This document shows positions 10,800 to 23,212 of a stretch of 64,000 nt of DNA, piece after piece. The DNA is from Urechis unicinctus (taxonomy: Eukaryota; Annelida; Polychaeta; Xenopneusta; Urechidae), in the NCBI GenBank assembly GCA_034190875.2, contig CM067354.1:49145908-49209907 (forward strand). Direction: 5' to 3'. Under the pieces are notes generated by a model. It had not been told where the DNA came from. It made no database searches and saw only the letters and a list, made by a program, of their open reading frames with translations. The first letter of the stretch is position 1; every line of letters begins with the position of its first letter. Position numbers and translations under genes: made by a program.

Positions 10800-12890
10800 C
10801 ATATGCTACCCGTGATAAGCATTAATAACGGTGGCTAGTTACAATATTCTCGCTCAAGACGAATGGGTTTATATATATGGCAGTTACCTTGTCCGACAGG
10901 ATAATAAAACAGGTAGGGATTTGGGGCATCCCATTGCGTGCTTAATTGGCTAACGCCTGCAGTGTCAGGTTTTATTCATTATTGCAGTCTTCGCTGCCTA
11001 GTTTTATCTCCTGCTAGTACATTTAGTCATATTGTTGAAAAAGTTATTTTGGTCTAATGAAGGTTTTTATTAGTTTTGCTTTCCTCATATTCCCTGCAGT
11101 CCACTTCCCTTATACAAAAGTCACGAAATTTTCGTATGGTAAATGTCAATCATTCATATGTATCTATCTACAAACTATTGATTTGTTTCACTCAAAACAA
11201 TGTTAAATGATTGTGATGTCGCATAGAGGACAATCTCGTGACTCCCGAATCGTTGCTTGGCTGACGTATCCACATAGCCATTCCAAGACATACGCACGAA
11301 CCCAACTTTGTTGCTATATATTTTAGGACTCAGGTACCTTGAATAAATGGGATCATTTCACTGAACACACGTAGAAGTCAAGTGTTGAAGATATACTCAG
11401 TTTCACGGGTAGATTATTATCTTGAATAGTAAGACCTAGTTTGTCAAGTCTCCGCATCCCAGGCGGGCTCTTACACTGTTCTGTTAATTTTCGAGAGCAC
11501 TGCCGAGGGTACATCACGTCTTTCCATAAATGCTTCAATCATTATATGCCTAAACCATTTATGTGCATGACTCTTTTGAACTATCCCAGTTATTCAATCG
11601 CATTGAATCTTTTGTATGCCAGACTGGACTTGAATGTATATGTTTATTGTTGATCACATTTCGTATGGGTGTAGCTGCTTATATGTCTGAGGCAATTGAC
11701 AGATAAATTATATTCTCTGTGCAATTTCTCCTCCATGCGGAATTACAGATAGCCTACTAATTATATATAAATGCATGACATTGACGTAATTAAATTTCCG
11801 TGTTGAATATCTGCTTTGATGTAGCTTCAAAATAAGCTATTGATATGTAGATGGATTATATTTGCACCCACTGGTAACTCTTTCCGCGTCTCCAAAATAA
11901 GCCACTGGATGGAGAAGTAAAAACGTCCCTTGCCCAATTACCCATCGGTGTATATCATCATATCCATGAGAAATTATATTGCTTGTTTGTGGTAATTGTA
12001 AGAATGAAGTTCATCGGCTAACATCAGAACCAAGTTAACCCGTTGCAGGTTACGAAAAAGGTCAGTTCGTGACTCCCTCTAATGTCAACCTATGGTAAAG
12101 ATATATGATGGCTTATGTCATGATGAATTTGGGATACTATTTCACAACAATTCTTTGTAGGGCGTGAATAGATCTTCATGCTTCATGCAATTATCATAAA
12201 CAATGCGTTTTGCAGATGAACGTGCGGCACCAACTCCGGGATATATTTGATTGACATTAAAAGCAGATCTTTAGAGTGAGCATAATAGGTGATTGGCACA
12301 CATAACAATAGTCGTCTCTACGTGAAGTCGCGTGAACCAGGTTACAACGTTAGAACACATTTCGGTAGAATATATGCCATCCGCGTAGTTAAGGAAACGT
12401 CAATAAAGACAGGTCAATTGTTTCCCCACAACAGCACAGAATGTTCCATGCTTGATTGAATTAATGCATCCGATACATGATGCTTCAATGTTTGCAGCAA
12501 GACTCAAAAGACTCAAATCACAAATAGCACAAAGCTTGTGTCATGATTTCGTGAAATTTTTCCGTTGGTTTTGTATAATATATCTGACATCCAGCGCAGA
12601 AACATTTCAATATACTTCAATTGAGCAATAAGTATTATGTATGCTATTCATGATGGGGTATGTCTATTGTGTGAAATTGACAATGGTAATATATTCATAA
12701 GTGACATCTATCCTACGTAAAATTAATCGTTATCGTGATAATGTGGTCAATGATTAGGGTCATAACAACACGAATCACTAATCAATGATTGTATTGCTAA
12801 TGATAAGTAACACAGTGCAGACAAATTTAAGCATGCTGTTTTTGAAAATGAGAAGTGGTTTGAAGATAAGCATTTAGGACAGCGAGGATG
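10800..12890. other. No gene seen apart from a dispersed repeat fragment
   Basis: AT-rich DNA with only short chance frames. One old repeat fragment at 11353-11550 is listed separately. I found no splice-supported exon, RNA gene or tandem array here. Confidence 0.5.
11353..11550 (-). repeat. Dispersed repeat fragment matching 63.27-63.37 kb
   Basis: Read on the minus strand, this segment begins AAGCATTTATGGAAAGACGT and later has GATGCGGAGACTTGACAAAC. The plus strand at 63267-63370 has nearly the same words in the same order, without a short insertion seen here. The two copies have opposite orientation in the window. Both contain short open frames, but in different frames, so this is best called noncoding repeat DNA. 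Confidence 0.7.
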
Positions 12891-12899
12891 ATTCGATAT

Positions 12900-13470
12900 T
12901 GCATTGTCGGCATAGAGAGTCCAGATAATGAGCATCGATGCCGCTTCCCCATGACTACTGATTAAATCATGACAAATGACGAATGGAAACAGATTTGCCG
13001 CTGTAGCTACTATCGAGATATCTGACATGCAAATGACTTTTTGGCGTGACTATGTTTATAATGTGTATCAGCACTATCAACACATCGCTGATGGGAGTCA
13101 TTATTGTTCTTATTGGGATAATTCTATTGAAATGCATTGATTGATAAATGCCGTCCCATCAATTACAACACTGTATGGAGCGCATTAGGGAGGACTCAAA
13201 CTGCACCAGTGGGTAAATTCTCGAGAAGTCCTTAGTAAAACTTCCTTGTATGATTACTATTCCCTCCTTAGCAATTTATCCTTGCTATTGCGATAACGTG
13301 CACATCTTACGTGCGCAATTACACCATGACGATTTTGCAAAAGGAGGGCGCACGCTGAAAGGATCATATATGACACGTAACAAATACACACAAATAGATT
13401 ATAAAAGCGAGTAAGATTAAATAGAATAATTCGCATGAAAAATAAAACATCCACCATGAAACATTTTGTT
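12900..13470 (+). repeat. Old dispersed repeat, copy 1 of a local pair
   Basis: This segment and 14215-14790 share a long series of colinear matches: GATAATGAGCAT, GAAACAGAT followed by CT.CTATC.AGATA, GGAGTC with TT.GGATAA, AAACTGCACCA, CAAT.ACACC and GGAGGGC.C.CGCT, a CACGTAA block, and a final ATGAAA..TTTTGTT. Indels and substitutions are frequent, so the copies are old. Any coding capacity has been lost or never existed. Orientation is arbitrary. Confidence 0.7.
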
Positions 13471-13887
13471 AGGGGGAAGTGATAATGATTTTTGTTTTTG
13501 TATAGACTCTAATGACGATATGAAGCTCGTCTTTCCTGCAAATATTAGTGAATGCACGGCTCAACTGTGTAAGATCGAATATAAGCCGTACTCAAATGAA
13601 TATCTAGCAAATAAACAATTAAATGCTAATTACTCCATTGTGAAGTGACCGTGGTCAGGTTATACGCCGGGTATAAGAGATCACACACTGCTTTATTTGG
13701 TGTGATATAAATATCGAATATATCTTTAAACATAACAAATTGCTCTTCTTGATGCTCTGAGCAATATGAAACTAAATCTGAATGACCTGCTTTCACATGA
13801 TCTGTTAATAAATGTCAAGCGCAATGTTACATTGGGTGATGTTTACCTTTATGAATATGGCAAGTGCAATATTCGCTGTACCGCTAT

Positions 13888-14000
13888 TTAAGATGCAGTC
13901 GACAAGAACACGGCTGTACAATTAACTTGAATAACTGGATAGGTGACTCTTCTGTTTACTGGGGATGGCTTTCGGTCCATAAAATGTTGATTAATTGTAT
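13888..14000 (-). repeat. Dispersed repeat fragment related to 61.95-62.01 kb
   Basis: The minus strand here carries GTGTTCTTGTCGACTGCATC after a diverged CTTAATTTGCA-like stretch. The plus strand at about 61965-62008 carries the same words. A TAGGTGACTCTTCTGTT word in the same fragment also resembles 22310-22330. These are old copies of one or more interspersed repeats. Confidence 0.5.
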
Positions 14001-14214
14001 AAACCCTACATGGTGCATTGGGCTGTTTACGTAATCCACTATGTACACTGGAATTAATCGTTATCATTTTCATCACGTGGTTCAAGGCGTGCTCTGGTCG
14101 ACAATTACTTTTCTTATCTCTGGTAGTGTTCTTTCATATATCCATAAGCTTGGTTTAACGAGATGCAAAGGCTAAATGAAACAATACATTATTTAAACTG
14201 ATCTTGGAGGTAGG

Positions 14215-14790
14215 TGACCTTTCCAGATAATGAGCATACTGCTGTTTTTCCTATGAATACTGATTTATCCAGGACACTGAGCCAGTAGAAACAGATCTGT
14301 AATGGATGCTCATAGAGAAGCTCCTGCTACTGTGGCTACTATCCAGATACCTTACTTGTATGGGAAGGAACTGTATGAGAGAACGACTATGCCTCGAATG
14401 CATATCATGACTATAACTTATTACTGAAAGGAGTCGTCTTTTTGTTATTCGGATAAAGCTATATACGATTTCATGGCAGGTTATCGCATGCATATGAAAA
14501 ACTGGACTGTGTGGCGCGCGATGGAGAAGAATTAAACTGCACCATCAAGTAAATGTCGAGGAGGAGATTGCTTCCAGCCTTTGCCGTAAATGTCCATCGC
14601 AATCTTCGTTGTATGGTTGCTTTTGCTATGACGTACTTACTACCATGCACAATCACACCTGAATGAGTTCACAACGGAGGGCACGCGCTAGAGTATCGTT
14701 GCTCACATATATCACGTAAAAAAAACATATAAATGGTTTAGAAAGGCGTCATCCCATGAAAGGATTTGTTTCGATTAAGATGCAAGGTTG
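14215..14790 (+). repeat. Old dispersed repeat, copy 2 of a local pair
   Basis: Colinear with 12900-13470 (the shared words are listed there). The block ATAAATGGTTTAGAAAGGCG followed by TCATCCCATGAAA also recurs, slightly changed, at about 25557-25600, so the family has more than two members in this window. No terminal repeats or target duplications were identified. Confidence 0.7.
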
Positions 14791-17700
14791 GGCTTCACCT
14801 TCTCATTAATGATTGCCACTGTTAAAGTAACACGGGATACAATATAAAAGTATCTAAGAGCTGATTATGCAGCTTCATTGCAGCAAGGGATGCCACAAAT
14901 AGAATATAAACGAAAAGTGTTAAACAAAGTCAGAGGTGGGACAGAACGTGGGTAGAAATGGCAATGGGTACGAAGCAGATATGAAGGATTGACGTGAAAT
15001 AAGCAAGCTCTATAAATTTGACCCACGATCTAGTTGTTTACATACCTTGTGCACGAGTATTATATACAACAGTGAAAAAAAAATTACCACACCAGGCATT
15101 TGTGATAAATCGGATGAAGTACACACTGATCTGCATAGTATTATAAATTAGAGGTAAATACGACCCTTGCTTAAATAAATGGCATGAAGATAATCGCGTA
15201 CGGTGACATAAGAAAAGTAACTGAAGGTGCATTTTTCGGCGATTTTGTGCATTTTTATATTTTGCTTCCATTTTATATGTCTAATTGTGTTGCCAATGTC
15301 AAACCGTTCCTGAGAACTAATGTTTTACATGAGATTTGTACAGACGGACGGCAGATGTTAGGTTAGAATCCAATTACCATCAACGACGACAGTAACGACA
15401 CCCACAGAGAGTTACCACCTCTTAGAAAATTGCTGGTCATGAGAGGAATGAATAAAATGTTCATCTATTAACAACTTAATCAGTGCAAAGTAACCAAATG
15501 GGCGTTCAAATGGTTTTCAACTGATTTTGTCTTCTAATGAATCGCGTCTCAGCTTGCCTCAGCGTCGTCAACGAGTGAGCTATGCAATATAGAAAGTCGA
15601 CCCCCATGTGCTAATTGTCAAAATTGTCAACCCAGATGAAGCGGAATATAAAATCATTGAAGTGAATATCGTAATACAAAAACTCAACTCAATTTTTGAA
15701 AGATATCGACAAGGGGTTTCAGAAGATCATCTTTAATTATGTCGTTAACATCGACATAGCTCAGTAGCTATTCAGCCACTTGAAAACAAATGACTCCATT
15801 TGCACTCACGTTTACTATGGTCTGATTGAGAGCACGAGGTTCATCTTTTACCCTGCCAATTTGCAGCGCGTCATAACAATATACAAACGAATATCGCCCG
15901 TCAAACAGGATTGAAATAAGTGGCCATGATGCATTGACAACTGTGAAATGAATAATGACAATTGAATAGCATTATGACCTCGCCATCATTTACTATTGCA
16001 ATGCCTCATGAATTACTTTATGACTGGGCTTATTTATGATAGGAACGAAGAAGATTTGATAATTCTCTGATATGGCTTAACTGGCATGATATTATTATAT
16101 ATGCGCGTAGAGACAACATTCAATGCCCATATTAATATGACCTCTATTATTAGCGAGATTTAACAGATAATTCATATCCACTATTGATCATTTTATAAGA
16201 ATGTTATAAAGATCTGTATCCAAAAGCGACTATACGATCTGCATTCAACCTGCTTTATAGGTCAAGTTATGTGATAAGCGCGATAGCTGAGCAATAAAGT
16301 CGTAAAGCAGGCCACCATATTGTAATTTATCTACAACAATTGAGATATATGGCAGGGATATGTTGGCTTCTAGGAGAGATTGTACTTTTAATTAAGTCCT
16401 TGCGCTAGACCCACATTTACAGCGCAATAAGACAACTCAGTGTGCCTGGTTGTGTTAAATGCATCTATCAAGAATGATTGATTAATTCTCACCTTTTGAC
16501 CACCAGTGGGAAGGATTGTGGAATCCTCAGTGTATGACGCATCAATTATTTAGTATTGGGGAGTCTACGTCACATTCAGTCGTGCAGATTGAGTTGTTCA
16601 TTTGAAAGGCATTACGGTCTTTCACAATATCAACTGATAAATATGAATAGAAAGCGAATACGTAAGATCGACATGCCTTCTCATTCTGTGTGCGCGGATT
16701 GCTTTTGCTTTTTTATCTTCCTAGATCCATTTAAAATCTCACCAAGACACGACAAAATGTAGCCACTAAGGTAGGCTTTGACATCAAGTGGGAAGATAGG
16801 TAAACCATACGGAAAGACTTTGTGAGTAATCAAAGTTTTGTCAGTATTACTTAGACATCAGCGGGTAGCTTAACATGAAACTTTGCGCGTTACACTAATG
16901 CTTTTCTGTCCACAAAACTTCTAACACAAGTCTTGGGATCGGGTTCTTCACAATATGTTTGCGAAGAAATAATTTAACATGTGAAGGAGTTTACTTAACG
17001 CTGAGCAGGTGCAAAGCTATTGTGTATAATTATGAATGAATATCTGCCATGTTACACACTGATTTATTGCGCAATGTAAGCATTTTTCATATAATTCCGT
17101 AAGGGAAGTGAGGCAGATCAGTGGGCGTAAATTATTCACGAATATCGCAAATAAGCTGACCCTAGGAGGATTCGTACGGTATAACTAACATGGGAAGTAA
17201 ATCAGGAGCTGACATGAAGACAGGTGATCGGGAATAAAATGAACAGATTTTTCAAAGTATTTACAAATAACTATCACCTTGTAGTCTGTTATTTGTTTCA
17301 GTTGGTGCCGTACGAAGTTGGCAGATTTGACACTTAACCATCGAAACACACTGAATCCCTATTTGCATGAATTATATCTTCCGGAGACTTCAAAAAGCGA
17401 TGGTGTTTCAGTGCATTTCACAGTGGAAATACATGAATGTGGCATATTGTAATCAAACATGCAGTTCCAAGTCTTTTCAATTTAACAAAACAACTAGCTA
17501 AAACGTAATCTACTTATGTTATGAATTTACGGCGTATTTACACACATATGACAGCGCATAAAGAAGGTGGTAGTATTGCAGTAACTATCTACAGTGACCA
17601 TGGTACAACTGAGTACAGCGACAGAACATCCATGGGAGGTGTCAATACGTAAGCTTCACGTTAATGAGGTGTTGGGCGCGTCTAATAAATACTGACTATC

Positions 17701-19600
17701 TAAGTTCACTCTGCTTTTGGCACGACCAGGCTTGTTTAATGTGAACTGTTCCATGTACTATTGTTGCGAATTCGTCAAAACATATTCGATTAGAACCGTT
17801 AGATATTTGCTGCCTCCTATACCCCTACAATGTACAATGGAGACCTTTGCGTTAGCATGACCACCTAACGGCAACAGGGGTCCTACGGGCGTGGTAGGTT
17901 AAATATTGTCTCTAACCAGATGTCATGGCCTTTAACACTTCTTTACAGGACGAGGAAAATGGAATGGCGCGACTTCAGAACGCAACGTCTAAGTTATGTG
18001 ACGTTTTAGCGAGATGGGTGTCCTTATAAAAGATGAATTCCGCCTGGGGTGTGATAAGAATGCGACAAATAATGGGTAGGAACACGAACATTCAATATTT
18101 GGTTGATTGACACTTGCCATCATGACCATAAATCTTTAAATTTTCATCAGCCTTGAGTGGTTTTTTTTTTTTTCCCGTGTCACTTGAACACAGTTTGTTG
18201 CGCACAATGTTTGCTCCGTTATTATATTAAGAGAGTGCCCGTCAACAACGAATTGCCTATAGCCTATAATTAAATCACTTGCATTTTTAATCATCTCATA
18301 TAGAGGCATAAGTGGAAGTATCGGTGATACAATAACGTCTTAATAGCTACACTGTAGACGTTAATAATGTAATTTCAGTCAAAGAATCTAAATATATAGT
18401 CGATAAGTAACGTAAATGAGTTATGTATTGAAAAAACGATAGCTGTCTATTTCGATGGCTCTCTGTTCATCTCATCTTGGTAAAGTTATGAGTTCGGTTA
18501 GATATTTTATACTTTATGGTTAACTCATTGACCCCGCCGAGATAATCTTGGATGTGGTCTAATTCAGGACGAATTCAGTTGAAAACCAGTTTGATCGATG
18601 CTTTAACTTTTGAGCGCATGTACATGTTATTCAAATCTCTCACAAAGATCAATATCCCGAAGGTATTAACTCCATAGGTATTGACGAAGTTAGGTAACTA
18701 GGTGGCTCTACTGTAGTTGGTAAAGGAAATTGACACCGGGCATGTATTGTTGATTTGTGTTGCATTTTGGTAACATTTCCATTAAATGTTAGTTCACGAG
18801 AATTATTTAAAATTTGCAACGAAGTCAGGTTGGAAGGTATTTACTACCATTGTGACGTACATACTGGCTACCTAGGCTCTGCCCATGTACATGGTGTAAC
18901 ATATGACTTAATGTTGCGATCGTGTAAAATAGGAATTTGCCATACCATCAATAGATTAATTAGCCCATCATTGTTGCCATGGTACCAGCGGTTGGACAGG
19001 AAACCCGCACACAAATGCTTTGTTATTATTCAATGCCTTGTTGGAATGACTTTGACATCCACGAATCACCCAATGTGGGACACTGAGTATAACACTTATA
19101 CGGGATACTTCAGTATATGAATGATTGTCAACCAAAAATCTCACATCCTACCTGCACATTATTGTGCTGCCTGGCTAAAATGAATACAAATAACTGAAAG
19201 AAAACATTGTCGGGTTCTTGATAAATTGCTTATTACACAAAAGTAATGATTCTGCCTTCCCTAAAGCTGTCAGGTGCTGTGTGGCTCAGTGATCCACCTT
19301 AGGACCACTGCTCTTCACTCTCTGCACATCGTCACTTGGTCTACGAAACTTCTTACATTAATTATCACCTAAAATGCTGGTGTATTTATGCTGTGATCCC
19401 AAATATTTCGATGGCGCAATGGAGAAACGACAATTATGTAAATCATGCTTACATTACACAAACGATCGAAACATTCTGTGCAAAAGACTATGGCGTCCAG
19501 ATTTAATTATTTTCAACATTTAAACTAAGCCCGAAACATTACTCATGGAAACTGGATACCGACCAAAGGCAATAGATTTTATAGTCATTATCACTTCGGT
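14791..19600. other. No supported gene
   Basis: Only short open frames without domain or splice support, the longest being 121 codons at 18755-19120. A run of T at about 18161-18172 is the only simple repeat noticed. I see nothing else I can name. Confidence 0.5.
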
Positions 19601-19608
19601 AAGAGCTC

Positions 19609-19673
19609 GTCCGTGTAGCGTCCGTGCAGCGTCCGTGTAGCGTCCATGTAGCGTCCGTGTAGCGTCCGTGTAA
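19609..19673. repeat. 11-bp minisatellite, six units
   Basis: Six consecutive units of GTCCGTGTAGC with single-base variants (GCAGC, GTCCATG) and a last unit ending GTGTAA. It is short and nearly perfect, so probably young. No coding meaning is inferred. Confidence 0.95.
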
Positions 19674-22229
19674 TTTTGGTTTTTGTATGTGCTTGCAGTG
19701 ACGATCACGACTAGTTAAGACTTAATCAAACGAGTAAAGCATTGTTAGTTTTTTTTGCATACCTCTGGTCTGAGTTGACATGATGCTGTCTTATACTGAC
19801 TTTTTCGTGAAACATTCCCTTGTTTGTGTCAAAAATGCATTATAACTAATGAAATGAATATTGAGGTTGTGCTTTTGTAGTTACAGCAAATTGAGTTGGT
19901 ACACGAAAAAAATAGAAGATTAACTGTTTAAGTGAGCGCTAATTTAAGCTTTATTTGTCACATGGCTCTCCGTCACGCGAATCAGTAGAATAATTGTGTA
20001 AAAGTTAGGGCTATTTGCAGGCCTAAACAAGAATGCTATTCACTTCTCGAACATAGTTTATGTAGATGGGTGTATAACATTTTATTTTGGGAGAGAGGCA
20101 TGAACGACAAGGAAAACAAAATGGTTTTTAAATATTCAAAGCCTTGTTAAAATGGAAAGCTGAATATTATGCATATTGTTTTGATATATAACATTAAGAA
20201 TCGTAATGGTGAATTAGAATGATGTAAAAGGCGTAGAGCTTGTCACCTGATATATTTCTTATCGTACAAGATTAAAACTCCCGCCACATTTACCTTGCTG
20301 TCAGTTGCAGTGTTGTTTGACCTAGCAATATCCTGGTGTATTGTTATGCTTCATACTATGAGATATCCTACAATCGTCTGTGCTGAATTATGCATTAATT
20401 ACACATAACAAACATCATCTCTTTTGAATATATAGCACAGTATGGATTATTCTAAGCGATTGGAATCTAATGGTACATAGTCGAATATATAAAGCACCAC
20501 ATAAAGACGCATTACGCGATTCGACCGAGACAAACAAACACTATTAACTGTGACGTTAGCAGCATGTAACAATATACCCTGGTGGTAAAAGCTTGATTTG
20601 CTCCTGAAACGTGACACCGTAATGTGCCGAAGAATCCAAGTGACTGGATAACAAACAAAATAGTTATTATGCGGAGAAACATTATCTCTAGTTTACAATA
20701 CACTTATCTTGAAAATGCAAATGGTTGATTGCACATGTTTGATATCTTATTTAAGGCTTTAAAGTGAAACCAAAACCAAAAGCCTCTGATGTATCATTTC
20801 TGCAACACGTCAAACATTGAAATATGAATAAAGTACGCATACATTACTCTTGAAGACTGTTCGAGGCACTAGATTGAGCACCTAAGAGCTACGTGACGTC
20901 ACGCAATTCATTTTGCATCATATGTTAACGAATGTTCGTACTAATATGAACAGCGTTTCAAATCAAACTGACCTTTGAGACTTCGGTCGCTGGAGTGTGG
21001 ATGCTTGCCAATGGCCAACCACATTAAGACTCTTTAAATGTCAAGTAAATATGACATTCAGAGCAAAGATAAACCCGATAAAATCTATGTCTTTATCTTA
21101 AGGAGGAATTTCAGTATTCATCATAATTGCGCTTAAACTGATTGGGCAAAATGCTACTATGCTCAAATTATGACGCCAAATGTCACGTATTTACTTAGCC
21201 CTAATACAGACATGCTATGCTGAATGCAATACTAGCTGGGTCTGAGGCCTTCGCTTTAAAATGTTTCAATCCACCAAGTCAAAATTTTTATCTTATTCAT
21301 AGACAACATCGAATGATAATTAATGACCTACGGCCATTCCCAACATGATGACTTATCAATTGCTTCCTCAATTTCGATCTTGATTCATTACAGCACGGAA
21401 TACTTCGTATAACACACTAGCCACAAGGCATATGCCAAACATCATGTGACGTCATCACCAGATAAACTCATACAATTGTAGTCAATACAAAAGCTTCGTT
21501 AAGTAAGCGCCTTCAATAACAAAGGGGAATTTGCCAAATTGAAAATATTCTGGTGCTATTTATGTTTCAGATGCAGTTTAAAGAGACTAGCAGCAGCTTG
21601 TCACAAAGAATTATCACACAACATAAATTTATAGAAGGTAAAGCTAACTTTCATGCAGCTTGACATATTTCTAAACATATGAAAATGTTGACCTATTTGC
21701 GTATTATTTCAACACATTTAGAACCAGTGAAATGAACAAAATATGCGACGCTATGAAGGCTATTTGAACAAGAACATGAATCCATTATTCTGATGTCATC
21801 ATTTGTTTAGTTTGGCCAGGCTCCTATGCAAACGATTGCTGAACAATGCAATGCAAGATATGTGTAAGAACAATATTAAATCACCATGCACTAAACAAAT
21901 CAACATAGGCATTGTGATCTTTGATGTTATTGCTAGATATTTGTGTTAATATACAAATTACATTTTCCAACATGATTGCTCAATCATGCCAAACGGTGAT
22001 GTCTTTCTAATCCATTTGTGTATTTGGTCATATCTGTCACCTGACATAGGTGACCCACGCTTTTGTGACAGCAGTTGCCCCTTTTGTGGTCGCATAATGA
22101 CGTGAAGGCGTCAATAGTTACCCAGAAATGGCCCTCATACCGGCGAATATTACTTAGACCATTCGTGACAACAGCTGTTTGCAGTCATGTCCTCGCGAAA
22201 TTACTCACTTGTGCAGTTTGACTAAGACC

Positions 22230-22500
22230 TAATGCTATCGCCACGCTGGCAGGTTTCTGATGGGTATACGCTAAAACAGTGATTAAACAGTTTTATCCGA
22301 ATAATAACATAGGTGACTCCTCTCTGTTGTATAATAATAGTGACGCTACGCATTCTAAGCATAGTCGGTCGTTCTGACGGATAGTCTTTTGCATTTGCAG
22401 GTAATTCATCTTGATAGTAGCTCCATGATCTTGGTGTCCCAGTTTTGTTAGTAATGATGGGGAGAAAGCATGGATGATAATTATCTAGGTTAGTCATTCA
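22230..22500 (+). repeat. Dispersed repeat fragment related to 62.51-62.66 kb
   Basis: Words shared in order with about 62515-62655: TGATGGG.ATA, ATCCGAATAA, a G.TGACTCC / GTTAACTCC pair, TGAC...CGCATTCT or ACACATTCTG, then GCATAGTC and TTCTGAC, and finally a GCATTTGCA / GCATTCGCA word. The match is diverged and gapped. It is noncoding as far as I can tell. Confidence 0.5.
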
Positions 22501-23164
22501 AGGCTCTCTATGCCGACAAAGCCATGTTTATTCATCCTTGTTGACATGCTTGCTATGTTTCCAACGTCTTACTATCATAAGAGAGAGCTTTTATCAATTC
22601 GTAGTGTGTCAGCAGAAGAAAATAGCATCTGTCAAGTCCAACCATTTAACAAGGGGTGGTAATTAAGTTGTCGAGACATGTAATAATGCTGTAGCTTCTA
22701 ATTCACGCGCGGATACGACTATCATGTATATGTCACCTTTGCGTAATTTGCTGATTTAGAGAGTGGTTAGACCTTTCGTGGGACCTTATGCCACCATCGT
22801 CCATACAACCTGCTGCGACTGACGTAATATTTATAGAACCGCATGTTTATGTGACGTGTGTCTGTTTATCTCAATGTATAATGGATGCTCCCCATCACAT
22901 CACTCGGGAGTTCTTTCATTGCAAGTGAATTAAGTCTTTCCGTGCTATTAACCTGATAATCTTAGAAGGCTCTGTATGATTAAGTGTTAGAACTTAGCTG
23001 TACTGCATTCAACCCTGGAGTCTATCAAGTAAACACCGGGAAATTATCTGCTGTTTAGAGATGTTATCGATCAATAACAACTCCAGGTGTAAGCGTCTTA
23101 TGTTTGAACGAAACAGAATGCAACACATGTACCACAGCAACCACATCAACCATCGCAGGCATCA

Positions 23165-23212
23165 ACATCATCATCATCATTTTCTTCTTTTTCTTCTTCC
23201 TCTTTTTTTCTT
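23165..23212. repeat. Short CAT and TTC simple repeats
   Basis: A (CAT)n run followed directly by a TTC/T-rich pyrimidine tract. Low complexity only. Confidence 0.85.

Noticed and set aside
18755..19120. 121-codon frame
   Set aside because: No family resemblance, no splice support, ordinary AT-rich composition.
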